Shown: positions 1-10,602, counted from the first letter of the stretch. The stretch is 46,186 nt of DNA from an uncultured Chlorobiales bacterium (GCA_938003965.1 CALKXI010000113.1:1-46186), one strand, 5' to 3'. Translations and numbers: made by a program. Notes: a model not told the origin generated them from the letters alone.

Positions 1-1064
1 TCATTCCAACCAAAAAGCACTGCCGCATCGCCAACTTGAACCGACGTGTCGTTTCCCAAATTCACCATAATTGCGTCCATCGTAACTGCGCCAACTTGCT
101 CAAAAAACTTGCCGTTGATAAGCACTTTCGCTTTGTTGGAAAGGTTGCGGTGATAGCCGTCGTAATAGCCAATGGCAATCGTAGCAATGCGCGAGCGTTT
201 GCGTGCAATCCATTTGCGACCGTAACTAATGCTCGTGCCACGCTCAACGGTTTTGATGAAAACAACCTTTGCTTGCAACTGCATCACAGGTTTGAGTGAA
301 AGCGGCGACTTCAAGCCTGTTCGCGGCGTGTAGCCATAAAGCAAAATGCCGGGACGCACCATATCGAGATAAGCGTTTTTTTCTGTGATGACTGCGCCGC
401 TATTTGCTGTGTGTTTCAAAACGCTTCGCCCAAGACTGTGCTCGAGTTCGCTCACCAATGCCGTATAGGTTGAAAGTTGCTTTTGAGTGAAGGCTTTATC
501 GGAATCGCTTGAGGCAAAGTGCGTGAAGACGGCTTTGAGGTTCAAGTGTTCGGAGCGTTCAACGGCATGCGCGAGCAAAAGTGCCTCTTTGGGAAGAACG
601 CCTAAGCGTCCCATGCCTGTATCAATTTTCAAATGCACGTCGATGGGCTTTCCGAATTTTTGAGCAAGGGCTTCGGCAAGGCGCAAGGTTTCAAAGTCGC
701 CAAGGCAGAGTGAAATGTCGTGCTTGATGTAAAGTTCAATCTGCGAAAGAAGTGGCGAGGCAAAGGCTAAAATCTGTGCAGGAAAATCTTCGAGGAGTTT
801 GCGAAGGTGAACGGCTTCGTTGATATTTGCCACGCCAAAATCGCTAATGCCCTCTTCGACGAGCGCAGGTGCAATTAAATCAATGCCGTGAGAATACGCA
901 TTGGCTTTCACGATTGCCATAATGCGACGCGACTTTCCCACAAGTTTCTGCACTTCGCGAACATTGTGGCGCAAATTGCCAAGCGAAATCAAGGCTTCGG
1001 AGAGCGGCGGCGCAAGGCTTGAAGAATCGACGCTCGATATAGGCTCTTGAACAGGCGCAATCAT
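1..1064 (-). CDS. alr: alanine racemase (3' end cut off by window edge)
   Basis: Pyridoxal-phosphate enzyme that interconverts L- and D-alanine for peptidoglycan. The reading frame is open from an ATG at 1064 to the left edge, giving about 354 residues of a family usually 360-390 long, so only the extreme C-terminus is missing. Visible marks are the PLP-lysine motif AIVKANAYSHG (Lys53), the catalytic-tyrosine segment GYYDGYHRNLS, and near the C-terminus GAVTMDAIMVNLG followed by VGDAAVLFGW. The N-terminus carries about 20 extra residues before the barrel begins. No ATG or clear Shine-Dalgarno lies upstream in frame, and the start sits 26 bases after the folD stop, so apt-folD-alr look like one transcription unit. 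The ddl gene at 42 kb uses its product. Family assignment is secure. Confidence 0.93.
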   Translation of the reverse strand, partial: MIAPVQEPISSVDSSSLAPPLSEALISLGNLRHNVREVQKLVGKSRRIMAIVKANAYSHGIDLIAPALVEEGISDFGVANINEAVHLRKLLEDFPAQILAFASPLLSQIELYIKHDISLCLGDFETLRLAEALAQKFGKPIDVHLKIDTGMGRLGVLPKEALLLAHAVERSEHLNLKAVFTHFASSDSDKAFTQKQLSTYTALVSELEHSLGRSVLKHTANSGAVITEKNAYLDMVRPGILLYGYTPRTGLKSPLSLKPVMQLQAKVVFIKTVERGTSISYGRKWIARKRSRIATIAIGYYDGYHRNLSNKAKVLINGKFFEQVGAVTMDAIMVNLGNDTSVQVGDAAVLFGWN

Positions 1065-1090
1065 GTGCGAAAAATTCTGAAAGGTTGAGA

Positions 1091-1981
1091 TTAAGACAAG
1101 TGATAGTGTCGCTCAAACGATGTAAGCGTGTTGCTCAGTAGCATCGCAATCGTCATCGGTCCAACGCCACCGGGCACAGGCGTGATGGCTGAAGCCAGTT
1201 TTGAAACGCCGTCAAAATCAACATCGCCGACAAGTCGCTTGCCTGATTTCTTCGTGGCGTCGTCAATTTGATTAATTCCCACATCAATCACAACCGCACC
1301 CGATTTGACCATTTCCGCCGTGATGAAATTCGCTTTGCCAATCGCCGCAATTAAAATATCGGCTTGGCGCGTGAAGTCTGAAATGTTCGGCGTAGCAGAG
1401 TGGCAGACGGTTACGGTGGCGTTCATCTGTTTCAACTTTTGCATCATCAGCATTGCCATAGGTTTGCCGACGATGTTGCTTCGTCCAACAATAACGCAAT
1501 GCTTGCCTTCAGTTTGAATTTGATAGCGTTTGAAAAGTTCAATCACGCCAAACGGGGTGCAAGAAATGAAGCACTCGTCTAAACGACCGATGCACAGTTT
1601 GCCGACATTTTCAGGGTGAAAGCCATCGACATCTTTTTCAGGTTGAATGGCGAGCGTAATCGCGAAGTCATCGATGTGTTTCGGGAGCGGCTGTTGAACT
1701 AAAATGCCATGCACGTCAGGATTGTGGTTGAGTTCATCAATGCGTTTGAGAAGGTCGGCTTGCGAAATGGTTGCAGGCAGTTCAATCACTTCTGAGCGCA
1801 TGCCAATTTCAACGCAGGATTTGGCTTTGTTGCGCACATAAACTTGCGAGGCTGGATTTTCGCCAACGATGATAACCGATAAGCCCGCGACCTTGCCCGT
1901 GCGCTGTTTGTAAGTTTCAACTTTGATTTTAAGTTCAGATTTGATTTGTTCGGAAATGGCTTTGCCGTCAATAAGAAGCAT
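1091..1981 (-). CDS. folD: bifunctional methylenetetrahydrofolate dehydrogenase / cyclohydrolase FolD
   Basis: Cytosolic enzyme that converts 5,10-methylene-THF to 10-formyl-THF in two steps using NADP, feeding purine and fMet synthesis. The frame stays open 60 codons further upstream, but that part overlaps apt and is not FolD-like. I start at the ATG at 1981 (MLLIDGKAISEQ), which gives 296 residues, normal for the family. Recognisable elements are the folate-site segment with YVRNKAKSCVEIG, the loop DGILVQQPLP-type (here VHGILVQQPLPKHI), the NADP-binding GRSNIVGKPMAMLM, and the C-terminal PVPGGVGPMTIAMLL. It lies 19 bases after apt, and both genes serve purine nucleotide supply. Confidence 0.96.
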   Translation of the reverse strand: MLLIDGKAISEQIKSELKIKVETYKQRTGKVAGLSVIIVGENPASQVYVRNKAKSCVEIGMRSEVIELPATISQADLLKRIDELNHNPDVHGILVQQPLPKHIDDFAITLAIQPEKDVDGFHPENVGKLCIGRLDECFISCTPFGVIELFKRYQIQTEGKHCVIVGRSNIVGKPMAMLMMQKLKQMNATVTVCHSATPNISDFTRQADILIAAIGKANFITAEMVKSGAVVIDVGINQIDDATKKSGKRLVGDVDFDGVSKLASAITPVPGGVGPMTIAMLLSNTLTSFERHYHLS

Positions 1982-2000
1982 GTGGTTTTTGAGAAGCGAG

Positions 2001-2567
2001 TTAAGAAACTTTAATGAGCGAAAGGATATCGAGGTTTGGCAATTTTTCGCGACCGTTGAGAAACGAAAGTTCGATAAGAAAGCACGCGCCAACGAGTTTT
2101 CCGCCGAGGCGTTCAACGAGTTTAGCGGTGGCTTGTGCCGTGCCGCCTGTTGCCAAGACATCGTCGTGAATCAAGACTTTTTCGCCTTTTTTGATGGCGT
2201 CGAGGTGAATTTCAAGCGCGTCGGTGCCGTATTCGAGCGCATATTCTTCGCGCAGTTTTTCGGCAGGGAGTTTGTTCGGTTTGCGCACTGGCACAAAGCC
2301 CGCACCGAGTTGATAAGCAAGTGCCGCGCCGAAGATAAATCCACGCGATTCGACGGAGACGATTTTATCAATCTTCTTGCCTTTGTATTGTTTAGCAAGT
2401 TGTTCGACCGTTTCGCTGAAAAGCGTTTTGTTTTTGAGAACGGTTGTAATGTCTTTGAACAAGATGCCGGGTTTTGGGAAGTCGGGGACGTTGCGCACTT
2501 GCTTTTCGAAGCGTTTGGCGAAGGCAAGAAATTTTTTTTCGGAAGCGGAAAGTTTTTTTGTTGGCAT
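2001..2567 (-). CDS. apt: adenine phosphoribosyltransferase
   Basis: Purine salvage enzyme: adenine plus PRPP gives AMP and pyrophosphate. The open frame runs up to 3143, but the extension is antisense to asd. The ATG at 2567 (MPTKKLSASEKK) gives 188 residues, close to the usual 170-190. Family signatures are VPDFPKPGILFKDIT near residue 27, the SVESRGFIFGAALAYQL segment, the flexible loop with RKPNKLP and YALEYGTD, and the PRPP loop VLIHDDVLATGGTAQA near residue 131. It is the first gene of the leftward apt-folD-alr group. A TACTTTTG box at 2631-2624 matches the TAnnTTTG form, but no partner -33 element is present. Confidence 0.96.
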   Translation of the reverse strand: MPTKKLSASEKKFLAFAKRFEKQVRNVPDFPKPGILFKDITTVLKNKTLFSETVEQLAKQYKGKKIDKIVSVESRGFIFGAALAYQLGAGFVPVRKPNKLPAEKLREEYALEYGTDALEIHLDAIKKGEKVLIHDDVLATGGTAQATAKLVERLGGKLVGACFLIELSFLNGREKLPNLDILSLIKVS

Positions 2568-2711
2568 ATTTGCGTGTGCAGAATGTTCGTTTTTTGCAAG
2601 CCTGTATGCAGTTGAGCATATTGCAAAAGTAGCGAAAAAATACCGAAGCGTTTGCGATTTTGAAATCACAAAGGCACTTTCAATTACACTAAAATCATTT
2701 TCACAAAACCA

Positions 2712-3734
2712 ATGTATCGAGTTGCTATTCTGGGTGCGACGGGGCTGGTGGGTCGCACGATGATTCAAGTTCTTGAAGCGCGCCAGTTTCCTGTGAGCGA
2801 CCTTGTGTTGCTTGCCTCTGAAAAATCGGCAGGCGAGCAAATCAGGTTCAAAAACAAAGCCTATACAGTTCAAACGCCGTCGAAGGAAATTTTTGAGACG
2901 GTTGATATCGCGCTCTTTTCGGCGGGTGCGAGCGTGAGCAAAGTATGGGCAAAGGTTGCCGCCGATGCAGGCGCAATCGTCATTGATAATTCTTCGGCGT
3001 TCCGAATGGAGCCAAATGTTCCGCTTGTGGTGCCTGAGGTCAATCCCGAAAAAATTTTTACATCGGAAGGAAGCATTGCGCCGATTATTGCGAATCCAAA
3101 CTGTTCGACGATTCAAATGGTCGTGGTCTTGAAGCCACTTCACGACGCCTATCGCATTAAGCGCGTGGTGGTGTCGACCTATCAGTCTGTAACAGGCAAG
3201 GGCAAAAAAGGATTAGAGGCGTTGGAAGCGGAAATTGCAGGAAAGAAATTTGAAACTTACACGCACTTTCACCCGATTGCCTTCAATGTGGTGCCGCAAG
3301 TCGACGAGTTCACCGAGAACGGCTACACGAAAGAGGAAATGAAGATGATAAACGAGACGAAAAAAATCATGGGCGACGAGTCGATTGAAGTGTCGCCGAC
3401 GACGGTGCGCGTGCCTGTTTATGGCGGACACAGCGAGGCGGTCAATATCGAGTTTGAAAAGCCGTTTGAACTTGCCGATGTATTCCGATTGCTTGAACAA
3501 GCCGAAGGGGTAACGGTGGTGGATAATCCTGCGGAACGCAAGTATCCGTTGCCGATTGAAGCCTACGGCAAAGACGATGTGTTTGTCGGACGGATTCGGC
3601 GAGATTTATCGCGAGAAAATGCCTTGAACTTGTGGATTGTTGCGGATAACTTACGCAAAGGTGCGGCGACAAACGCCGTGCAAATTGCCGAAAAATTGGT
3701 CGGCAAACTTGAACCAAAAACCCTTTCAGTTTAG
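2712..3734 (+). CDS. asd: aspartate-semialdehyde dehydrogenase
   Basis: NADPH-dependent reduction of aspartyl phosphate to aspartate semialdehyde, the branch point to lysine/diaminopimelate, threonine and methionine. At 340 residues it is full length. The N-terminus carries the Rossmann motif VAILGATGLVGRTM; the catalytic cysteine is Cys131 in ANPNCSTIQM; the substrate-site histidine lies in VRVPVYGGHSEAV. It starts at an ATG divergent from apt, with a 144-base shared upstream region. It is monocistronic or leads the short rightward group with the TPR protein and coaD. Confidence 0.97.
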   Translation: MYRVAILGATGLVGRTMIQVLEARQFPVSDLVLLASEKSAGEQIRFKNKAYTVQTPSKEIFETVDIALFSAGASVSKVWAKVAADAGAIVIDNSSAFRMEPNVPLVVPEVNPEKIFTSEGSIAPIIANPNCSTIQMVVVLKPLHDAYRIKRVVVSTYQSVTGKGKKGLEALEAEIAGKKFETYTHFHPIAFNVVPQVDEFTENGYTKEEMKMINETKKIMGDESIEVSPTTVRVPVYGGHSEAVNIEFEKPFELADVFRLLEQAEGVTVVDNPAERKYPLPIEAYGKDDVFVGRIRRDLSRENALNLWIVADNLRKGAATNAVQIAEKLVGKLEPKTLSV

Positions 3735-3835
3735 GCTTAACTTCGGTTGAGTGAAATCATCGCGGCTGGATTTTTTGAGAAGCATCGGAACGTTGTTTCA
3801 AAAAATTCAACAACACTTTTCAAAGGTAAACCCAC

Positions 3836-5149
3836 GTGCTTCACACACGATTCAAAGAAAAAACGCAGGAACTGCTCGAGAGGGTGCGCGCCGATTTGGT
3901 TTCGCGTCGCTACGAAGTTCGATTGGTGAAAATCAATTCTCCCGTTACGCGCCTTAAACTTATTGCGCAGTTCGCTCAATTGGCAGAAGAGCGAGGAGTA
4001 AAAGTGAGAGAGTTGTATCTCAGCCCGCGTCTTGCGGTAATGCCACAGTTGGAACGGGAAATTCAGCGTGCGAAAGAAAAAGTCGATGTTATTTGTGTCA
4101 ATGGGTTCGATACGGTCGGGCAGGAGTCGCCGAGCGCAGACCACATTATTGTGCTCTTAGACCAGTTTGCCAAAGATGTGGTGCGCTTGCCCGTGCCTGT
4201 CATCTTTTGGTTTCCGAATTTCATCGTCGACCTTGCCTACGACAAAATTCCCACGTTTTGGAAACTCGTCTCATCGAATCTCTTTGAATTTCAGTTAGAG
4301 CAACACATATTTGAAGTTGAAGCCGAGCGAGCGGCATCGGGATTTCAAGAAACGTCAGATGTGCGCAAAAAGCGCATTGCGCGATTGGAAGAGCAGGTCG
4401 AGGAAATCCGAGAACTCGCCGGGCGCACTTCGCCCGAACACGCCCCAATCTTACTCGTGCTCGCGCACAGCTACTTCGACGACAAGCAGTATGAAAAAGC
4501 TTACGAAGTCTATACCGAAGTCTTAGCGCATCTTGAACAGAGTGCCAACGCCGCAAGTCGCGCAACGGTTCTACACAGCATCGGTTGTATTTATCACATT
4601 TGGGGTGTGTATGATAAAGCCCTCAATCACTACCGCGAAAGCCTCGCCGCGCGCCGTAAACTCTCCGACATTGAAGGCATGGCGCAAACCATGCACCGAC
4701 TCGGAATGCTCTATCAAGATTTGGGAGAATTCGATAAAGCGATTGACTTCTTTAATCAAAGCATCGAACAGTGCAAACTGCTGGATAGCACGAGCGGAAT
4801 CGCTGACAATCTTCTACATCTTGGAATGATTCACGAAGAGGTAGGATTGTACTCAAAAGCCGTTGAAAAATATCGTGAAGCCTTCGAACTCTATCGCAAA
4901 AAGCATCAATCGCGCAACATGGCGATTGCCTTGTTCTACACAGGGCGCGTCTATTATGAGCGCGATTTGCCCAAAGAAGCCGTCAAGTTTTTCATCACCG
5001 CAAAAGCCATCTTCGAGTCAATCCACTCCGATTATTACCATATCGTCGCACAATACTTGGAATCCATTAAGCAGGGCATTGGTGAAGACGATTACGAACG
5101 GCTTTGCGAAGAAGCACGGCGACCCGCACTGAAAAAAGATCATCACTGA
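3836..5149 (+). CDS. TPR protein with an N-terminal STAND-NTPase-like region lacking Walker A
   Basis: 437 residues from a GTG start (there is no ATG before residue 69), cytosolic, with no signal peptide or membrane segment. Residues about 30-155 form a domain I do not recognise as an enzyme. It contains a Walker B-like hydrophobic strand (VDVICVNGFD, about 83-92), then VIFWFPNF (122-129), then TFWKLVSSNLFEF (140-152). That pattern resembles the part of STAND/AAA-type NTPases that precedes TPR arrays in multicellular and FCB bacteria. The place where a P-loop would be (around VKINSPVTRLK) has no GxxxxGK[ST]. A charged helix (about 175-195) follows, then roughly five tetratricopeptide repeats (205-420) of the 40-residue type. 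A protein-protein scaffold role is inferred; no partner is evident. coaD follows 42 bases later. Confidence 0.75.
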   Translation: MLHTRFKEKTQELLERVRADLVSRRYEVRLVKINSPVTRLKLIAQFAQLAEERGVKVRELYLSPRLAVMPQLEREIQRAKEKVDVICVNGFDTVGQESPSADHIIVLLDQFAKDVVRLPVPVIFWFPNFIVDLAYDKIPTFWKLVSSNLFEFQLEQHIFEVEAERAASGFQETSDVRKKRIARLEEQVEEIRELAGRTSPEHAPILLVLAHSYFDDKQYEKAYEVYTEVLAHLEQSANAASRATVLHSIGCIYHIWGVYDKALNHYRESLAARRKLSDIEGMAQTMHRLGMLYQDLGEFDKAIDFFNQSIEQCKLLDSTSGIADNLLHLGMIHEEVGLYSKAVEKYREAFELYRKKHQSRNMAIALFYTGRVYYERDLPKEAVKFFITAKAIFESIHSDYYHIVAQYLESIKQGIGEDDYERLCEEARRPALKKDHH

Positions 5150-5191
5150 AGCCCGTGTGAAGAAATCAATCGTTCAAAAAACTAAACAACG

Positions 5192-5674
5192 ATGAAGCGA
5201 GCCATTTATCCCGGAACATTTGACCCCTTCACCAACGGACACATCGACATTTTAGAACGCGCGAGCAATCTCTTTGATGAAATCATCATCGCCGTTGCGG
5301 TCAATTCGCAAAAGAAACCCATGTTTTCTGCCGAAGAGCGCGCCGAAATGATTAAAGAATGTGTGGCGGAATATCCAACGGTCAAAGTCGATACGCTACA
5401 CTCGGGGTTGCTCATTGACTATGCGCGCCAAAAGCAAGCGGTCGCTATTATTCGTGGGTTGCGTCAGGTTGCCGACTTTGAATACGAGTTTCAAATCGCG
5501 TTGATGAATCGGCATCTGTGTCCTGAAATCACAACGGTGTTTCTCATGCCGAATGAAAAATATACTTACCTCACTTCGTCTATCATTCGCGAGGTTGGCG
5601 CACTGGGGGGCGACATTTCCGACTTTGTGCCGAAACCCGTCTTAAAGCGATTGAAGGCACGCATCGGCGTGTAG
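5192..5674 (+). CDS. coaD: phosphopantetheine adenylyltransferase
   Basis: Fourth step of coenzyme A synthesis: 4'-phosphopantetheine plus ATP gives dephospho-CoA. It has 160 residues, the standard length. The nucleotidyltransferase signature is at the N-terminus ([20 protein letters not shown], with the T/HxGH-type motif as NGHID), followed by the [19 protein letters not shown] block and the C-terminal [17 protein letters not shown] equivalent of the ISSTxxR motif. Starts at an ATG at 5192. Convergent with argD; only 21 bases separate the two stops and no terminator hairpin is apparent. Confidence 0.97.
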   Translation: MKRAIYPGTFDPFTNGHIDILERASNLFDEIIIAVAVNSQKKPMFSAEERAEMIKECVAEYPTVKVDTLHSGLLIDYARQKQAVAIIRGLRQVADFEYEFQIALMNRHLCPEITTVFLMPNEKYTYLTSSIIREVGALGGDISDFVPKPVLKRLKARIGV

Positions 5675-5695
5675 AACGCTTCGCAACATTCGCGC

Positions 5696-6913
5696 TCAAA
5701 CCTCAAACCACTCGGCACGGAACACGTCATCAAGGGCTTTGACACAATCATGCATCTCCGACTCCGTGAGCGTGAGCGGCGGCAAAAGCCGAATCACATT
5801 CGTATTCGTTGCGTTAATGATAATGCCTTTCGCGAGCATCTTCGACACATAGTAACTCGCATCGCGCGAAGTGGAAATGCCAATCATCAAGCCGTATTGA
5901 CGCACCGCACGAATTTGAATGTGTTTGCACGAAAGGGTGAGCAGTTCCGCTTTGAACTGTGCGCCCAGTTCGCTTGCGTGTTGAAGCAGATTTTTTTCTT
6001 CGAGTTCCTCAATGAGCGCAAGTCCTGCGGCGCATGCGACGGGGTTGCCGCCGAACGTTGTGCCGTGAATGCCTTTGGTGAAAGCCTCCGCAACACGCGC
6101 ATTTCCGATAATCGCGCCAAGTGGCAATCCGCCGCCAATCGGCTTTGCGGCGCATATCACATCAGGCAAAACGGCGAAATGTTCATAACTGAAAAATTTG
6201 CCCGTTCTGCCAACGCCCGCCTGCACTTCATCGGCAACGATGAGAAAATTATGTTTCGCACGAAGGCTGTTCAAGCGAGTGAGAAACGCCTCTGAAAGTC
6301 CGCAAATGCCGCCTTCGCCTTGCACATATTCAACAAACACGGCGGCGGTTTTATCCGAGACTTTCCGCTCTAAATCATCAACATCGTTAAAGTTGATATA
6401 GCCTGTTTCGGGGAGCAGAGGCTCAAAGCCGTCGTGATATTTGGCTTTGGCAGTCAGGGTAACGGCACCGTAGGTTCTGCCGTGAAAGCCATTCGTGAGT
6501 GAAAGCAGTTGTTTTTTTTCAGATGAAAATTGCGATGCCCATTTGCGAGCCAGTTTCATTGCGCCCTCAATGGCTTCCGCGCCGCTGTTGCAAAAAAAGA
6601 CCTTTGAAAATCCTGTGAGCGCGAGCAGTTTCTCGGCAAGTTTGAACTGCGGCTCGAGCATGAAAAGGTTCGAGGTGTGAATGACTTTTTTGGCTTGTTC
6701 GGTGATGGCGTTCAGAACGCGCAAGTTGCCGTAGCCAAGCGCATTGACGCCGATGCCCGCAATCATGTCGAGAAATTTGCGACCATCTTTGGCGAAAAGG
6801 TAGTTGCCTTCGCCGTGAGAAATTTCAATCGGAAGACGGGAATAAGTGTGAAAGAAAAGTTCAGATTCTCTTTCAAGCGTGAGCGCGTGTTCGGTAAGTG
6901 CGGTGTTCATCAT
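5696..6913 (-). CDS. argD: acetylornithine aminotransferase (class III, PLP)
   Basis: Transfers the amino group from glutamate to N-acetylglutamate semialdehyde in arginine synthesis; class III aminotransferases of this type can also act on succinyl-diaminopimelate. It has 405 residues. Visible are [17 protein letters not shown] (phosphate site), [10 protein letters not shown], the PLP-contacting Asp in [13 protein letters not shown], and the Schiff-base lysine Lys257 in [13 protein letters not shown], followed by [13 protein letters not shown]. Two ATGs in tandem (6913 and 6910) are both possible starts. argH lies 69 bases upstream on the same strand, which supports the arginine role over ornithine or 4-aminobutyrate transamination. 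Confidence 0.9.
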   Translation of the reverse strand: MMNTALTEHALTLERESELFFHTYSRLPIEISHGEGNYLFAKDGRKFLDMIAGIGVNALGYGNLRVLNAITEQAKKVIHTSNLFMLEPQFKLAEKLLALTGFSKVFFCNSGAEAIEGAMKLARKWASQFSSEKKQLLSLTNGFHGRTYGAVTLTAKAKYHDGFEPLLPETGYINFNDVDDLERKVSDKTAAVFVEYVQGEGGICGLSEAFLTRLNSLRAKHNFLIVADEVQAGVGRTGKFFSYEHFAVLPDVICAAKPIGGGLPLGAIIGNARVAEAFTKGIHGTTFGGNPVACAAGLALIEELEEKNLLQHASELGAQFKAELLTLSCKHIQIRAVRQYGLMIGISTSRDASYYVSKMLAKGIIINATNTNVIRLLPPLTLTESEMHDCVKALDDVFRAEWFEV

Positions 6914-6982
6914 CGAGAAAGATTGACAGTTTGAAAAAGATGCAAGAGCGAAATTTTTATGAGAAAATTCAAAGAAGCGACT

Positions 6983-8404
6983 TCATTTGTTTTGACGCAA
7001 GAGACTTTGCCACTTGGCAAGTTGTTTTTTGACTTCTTTCGGCGAGGTGCTTCCTGCCGATTTTTTGCGTGCGGGCGATTTTTCAGGATTGAGAAACTCA
7101 AACACATCGTCGTCAAAGACGGGCGAAAAATTGTGCAAAACTTTCAGATGTAAATCGGGCAAGAGAAGATGATTATCGGCGCAATAAGCCACGATTTTCC
7201 CAACAATCTCGTGAGCCTCGCGAAACGCAATACCTTTTCTGACCAGATAATCGGCAAGTTCAGTTGCGGTTGAGTAATCGCGGAAAACTGCGTTACGCAT
7301 TTGAGTGGTGTTAAATTCGGTCGCACGTATCATGGAGGCGAAAATTTCTAAACACTGCTTCGTGGTATCAAAGGCGTCAAACATGGGCGATTTATCTTCT
7401 TGCATATCGCGATTGTAGGCAAGCGGCAAGCCTTTCATCGTCGTGAGAATGTTCATCAAAGCACCATAGACTTTGCCCGTTTTTCCGCGCACGAGTTCTG
7501 CCATGTCAGGGTTTTTCTTTTGCGGCATGATGCTACTGCCCGTTGTGAAAGCGTCGCCAATCGTAATGAAACTAAACTCTTGCGACGACCACAGCACCCA
7601 CTCTTCGGCAAGGCGCGAAAGATGCATGGACGTAATCGCACAAGCGGAAATAAACTCGATGATGTAGTCGCGGTCGCTGACGGCATCGATGCTGTTGGCG
7701 AGAATGTCGGAAAAGCCTAATGTTTTTGCAGTTTTACGGCGGTCAATCGGAATGGGCGTTCCGCCAAGTGCCGCCGCGCCGAGCGGCGAGACGTTCATTC
7801 GCGAAAGCGCGTTCTGAAAGCGAGATTTATCGCGTTCAAACATCTCGATGTAAGCAAGAAGATGATGCGAAAGCAAAATCGGCTGTGCGCGTTGCAAATG
7901 GGTGTAGCCGGGCATTACAACTCCAAAATGCGTTTGGCTTTGCTCGAGCAGGCTGTATTGAAGTTGACGCAACTGTTCTAAAAGATCTTGAATGGCGGAG
8001 CGAAGCCAGAGCCGCTCGTCGGTAGCGACTTGGTCGTTGCGACTGCGTGCCGTATGCAATTTGCCCGCCACGCTCCCGATTTTTTCATGAAGCCGCTGTT
8101 CAATCGCCATGTGAATATCTTCCTGACCGTTCTCGAAGTTGAAAATGCCTTCGTCAATTTCTTTTTCAATTTCGCGCAAGCCACGCCCAATTTGATTGGC
8201 TTCTGACGGCGCAATGATGCCTTGTTGCGCCAACATTTCCACATGCGCCAAACTGCCTGCAATATCTTCGTGATAGAGTCGCTTATCGAGGTTAATGGAC
8301 TTGGAGAAGTCAAAGGCGAGTGTGTTTAATTCTTCTTTGAACCTGCCACCCCAAAGTTTTTGATTGGCTTTCTGTTTGGAGGTGTGTTTTTTGGCTTTGC
8401 TCAT
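6983..8404 (-). CDS. argH: argininosuccinate lyase
   Basis: Last step of arginine synthesis: argininosuccinate gives arginine and fumarate. From the ATG at 8404 (MSKAKKHTS) the product has 473 residues; the frame extends four codons further to a TTG at 8416, which I reject. Family marks are KLWGGRF at the N-terminus, TARSRNDQVATD, HLQRAQPI, and the flexible catalytic-serine loop GSSIMPQKKNPDMAE. The C-terminus has a lysine/serine-rich tail (about residues 430-473) that is not part of the usual fold. A promoter-like TATTTTCG lies at 8436-8429, 25 bases upstream, inside or next to a small tandem repeat. Confidence 0.96.
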   Translation of the reverse strand: MSKAKKHTSKQKANQKLWGGRFKEELNTLAFDFSKSINLDKRLYHEDIAGSLAHVEMLAQQGIIAPSEANQIGRGLREIEKEIDEGIFNFENGQEDIHMAIEQRLHEKIGSVAGKLHTARSRNDQVATDERLWLRSAIQDLLEQLRQLQYSLLEQSQTHFGVVMPGYTHLQRAQPILLSHHLLAYIEMFERDKSRFQNALSRMNVSPLGAAALGGTPIPIDRRKTAKTLGFSDILANSIDAVSDRDYIIEFISACAITSMHLSRLAEEWVLWSSQEFSFITIGDAFTTGSSIMPQKKNPDMAELVRGKTGKVYGALMNILTTMKGLPLAYNRDMQEDKSPMFDAFDTTKQCLEIFASMIRATEFNTTQMRNAVFRDYSTATELADYLVRKGIAFREAHEIVGKIVAYCADNHLLLPDLHLKVLHNFSPVFDDDVFEFLNPEKSPARKKSAGSTSPKEVKKQLAKWQSLLRQNK

Positions 8405-8439
8405 TGTGAACTGCAAGTTGAGTTTGAGCGAAAATACAT

Positions 8440-8480
8440 CTTCGAGTCGAACTTATCTTCAAATCAAACTTACCGTCAAG

Positions 8481-8490
<10 letters not shown>
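8440..8490. repeat. three imperfect 17-bp direct repeats between ptsH and argH
   Basis: Three copies at 8440-8456, 8457-8473 and 8474-8490 align as CTTCGAGTCGAACTTAT, CTTCAAATCAAACTTAC and CGTCAAGTCAAACTTCG. The last copy overlaps the stop codon of ptsH. Read on the minus strand, two copies carry TAAGTTTG or TAAGTTCG, which resembles the TAnnTTTG promoter box. The repeats may therefore matter for argH expression, or may simply be slipped-strand drift. Confidence 0.6.
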
Positions 8491-9763
<1,273 letters not shown>

Positions 9764-9780
9764 TCAGCGTGTAACGCACG

Positions 9781-10602
9781 CTATAAACGCTCAATCACGC
9801 GCTTAAAAATCGCCGTCATTTTCGGTTCGGCTTCGGCGGCGACCGCCAGAATTTCTTTGATGTCCACAGGCTTCAAACTTTCAGGGAAACATTCGTCTGT
9901 GATGATGGAAATGCCTAAGACTTCTGTGCCTTGATGCACTGCGGCAATCACTTCGGGAACGGTCGACATGCCCACGACGTCTGCACCGAGTATGCGTGCC
10001 ATACGATACTCCGCGCGCGTTTCGAGCATCGAGCCTTGCATGGCGATATAAACGCCTTTTTGAACTTTGATTTTCAACTCTAGCGCGACTTCTTCGGCAA
10101 GTTTGATGAGGCGTTGCGAGTAGGGTTGGCTCATGTCGGGGAAGCGTGGTCCGAGCGTGTCGTCGTTCGGTCCAATCAGCGGATTGGAGCCGAGAAAATT
10201 GATGTGGTCTTCGATAATCATAATGTCGCCTTTGCGGAAGAGCGGATTGACACAGCCGCACGCATTCGAGATGCAAAGCGTTTTGACACCGAGAAATTTC
10301 ATTACGCGCACGGGAAAGGTGATTTGGCGCATGGTGTAGCCTTCGTAGTAGTGAAAGCGTCCTTGCATGGCGACCACCTTTTTGCCGCCGAGCGTGCCGA
10401 AGATAAGTTTGCCGTGATGCGATTCGACGGTTGAAACAGGGAAGTGCGGAATCTGTTCGTAGTCGAGCGAAAGGTCGACGGCAATTTCTCTGCCGAGTCC
10501 GCCTAAGCCGGTTCCGAGAATAATGCCAATCGGATAGTCGTCTTTGGTGTGAGTGCGAATGAAGCCAAGGGCTTCGTCAATCGATTTTTTCAGGTCGGTC
10601 AT
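9781..10602 (-). CDS. purine nucleoside phosphorylase (trimeric class I)
   Basis: Phosphorolysis of purine nucleosides to base and ribose-1-phosphate, in purine salvage alongside apt. It has 273 residues, typical of the trimeric human-like class. Visible are GTGLGGLG (phosphate site), the VSTVESHHGK and MQGRFHYYEGY segments, SNACGCVNP, and GADVVGMSTVPEVIAA. Two specificity positions are unusual relative to the animal enzyme. The GPxxET motif reads GSMLETRAEY (Ser191 in place of proline). The base-binding Asn243 of human PNP corresponds to Asp236 in ITDE. A short hairpin (9766-9782) overlaps its stop but lacks a T-run. Confidence 0.9.
   Translation of the reverse strand: MTDLKKSIDEALGFIRTHTKDDYPIGIILGTGLGGLGREIAVDLSLDYEQIPHFPVSTVESHHGKLIFGTLGGKKVVAMQGRFHYYEGYTMRQITFPVRVMKFLGVKTLCISNACGCVNPLFRKGDIMIIEDHINFLGSNPLIGPNDDTLGPRFPDMSQPYSQRLIKLAEEVALELKIKVQKGVYIAMQGSMLETRAEYRMARILGADVVGMSTVPEVIAAVHQGTEVLGISIITDECFPESLKPVDIKEILAVAAEAEPKMTAIFKRVIERL

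Noticed and set aside
880-1116. 78-codon minus-strand frame overlapping the start of alr
   Set aside because: It is out of frame with the clear alanine racemase sequence that covers the same bases.
2568-3143. Upstream extension of the apt frame to about 380 codons
   Set aside because: The extra part is antisense to asd, reads as low-complexity arginine-rich sequence, and lies before a normal APT N-terminus.
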